The notes beneath the pieces were generated by a model. That model saw nothing but the letters and a program-made list of their open reading frames with translations, did not search any database and was not told where the DNA came from. From Phoronis ovalis (lineage: Eukaryota > Phoronida > Phoronidae): a stretch of DNA of 36,304 nt. The translations under genes and the position numbers were made by a program. Positions 36,190 through 36,304 of this stretch are shown here, in pieces; position 1 is the stretch's first letter, and every line of letters begins with the position of its first letter. The stretch is taken from the NCBI GenBank assembly GCA_028565635.1, contig JAOXYB010016298.1:1-36304 (forward strand), given 5' to 3'.

Positions 36190-36304
36190 TATGCCCATCA
36201 CTATGTAATAGTGAATGGGCATATAGTCGTACCGCATGCGGCGTCGGCGGCGTATGTACCCTTTTCTTTGTGTTGCTCTAACGGCTTCAGCTTTCGTCAG
36301 ATCA
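36190..36304 (+). repeat. Interspersed repeat at the right window edge
   Basis: This is the opposite-orientation counterpart of 21-135, matching over about 115 bp from TATGCCCATCACTATG to CTTTCGTCAGATCA. It lies downstream of the second WDR55 coding exon, presumably in intron 2. It has no ORF and the family is not identified. Confidence 0.8.

Noticed and set aside
1-36304. The whole window as one giant transposon with inverted ends
   Set aside because: The contents are ordinary conserved host genes with introns, and the end repeat looks like a common short interspersed element.

Overview
This is a nuclear DNA window from a non-vertebrate animal. The genes have many short exons with GT-AG introns and AATAAA polyadenylation signals. 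The base composition is strongly AT-rich, and the intergenic and intronic space is full of fold-back and MITE-like repeats. A repeat with CCCGGGAGGGGTACT-type ends, which I remember as common in marine invertebrates, points loosely to a mollusc or another lophotrochozoan. I cannot fix the species.

Layout. 1-7,600 is gene-poor: a repeat edge, a 141-bp tandem duplication and one hairpin. 7,607-8,174 holds a possible small intronless gene on the plus strand (TATA box, 79-codon ORF, poly(A) signal). An unidentified gene on the minus strand starts at 14,039; two coding exons are supported, and its 3' part is not resolved. 14,100-21,400 is intergenic and rich in repeats, including a tandem repeat dense in AGGTCA half-sites and a CCCGGG-ended element. 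21,448-24,940 (+) is a complete five-exon C8orf74 homologue of 295 aa. 25,301-30,994 (-) is a complete nine-exon EIF3I of 326 aa, convergent with C8orf74. 31,172-34,935 (+) is a complete five-exon TMEM234 of 129 aa, divergent from EIF3I. From 34,978 (+) the first two coding exons of WDR55 follow; the rest lies beyond the window.

How the genes relate. EIF3I and TMEM234 start 177 bp apart on opposite strands over a short promoter with ETS-like and NRF1-like motifs; the same head-to-head pair exists in human. C8orf74 and EIF3I converge on one nearly palindromic poly(A) signal. TMEM234 and WDR55 are only 42 bp apart (stop to ATG) with no poly(A) signal between, so read-through or operon-like expression is possible. 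The two ends of the window carry the same 115-bp repeat in opposite orientation. Exon joins were worked out by hand from reading frame, splice sites and remembered human protein sequences; no alignment was run.
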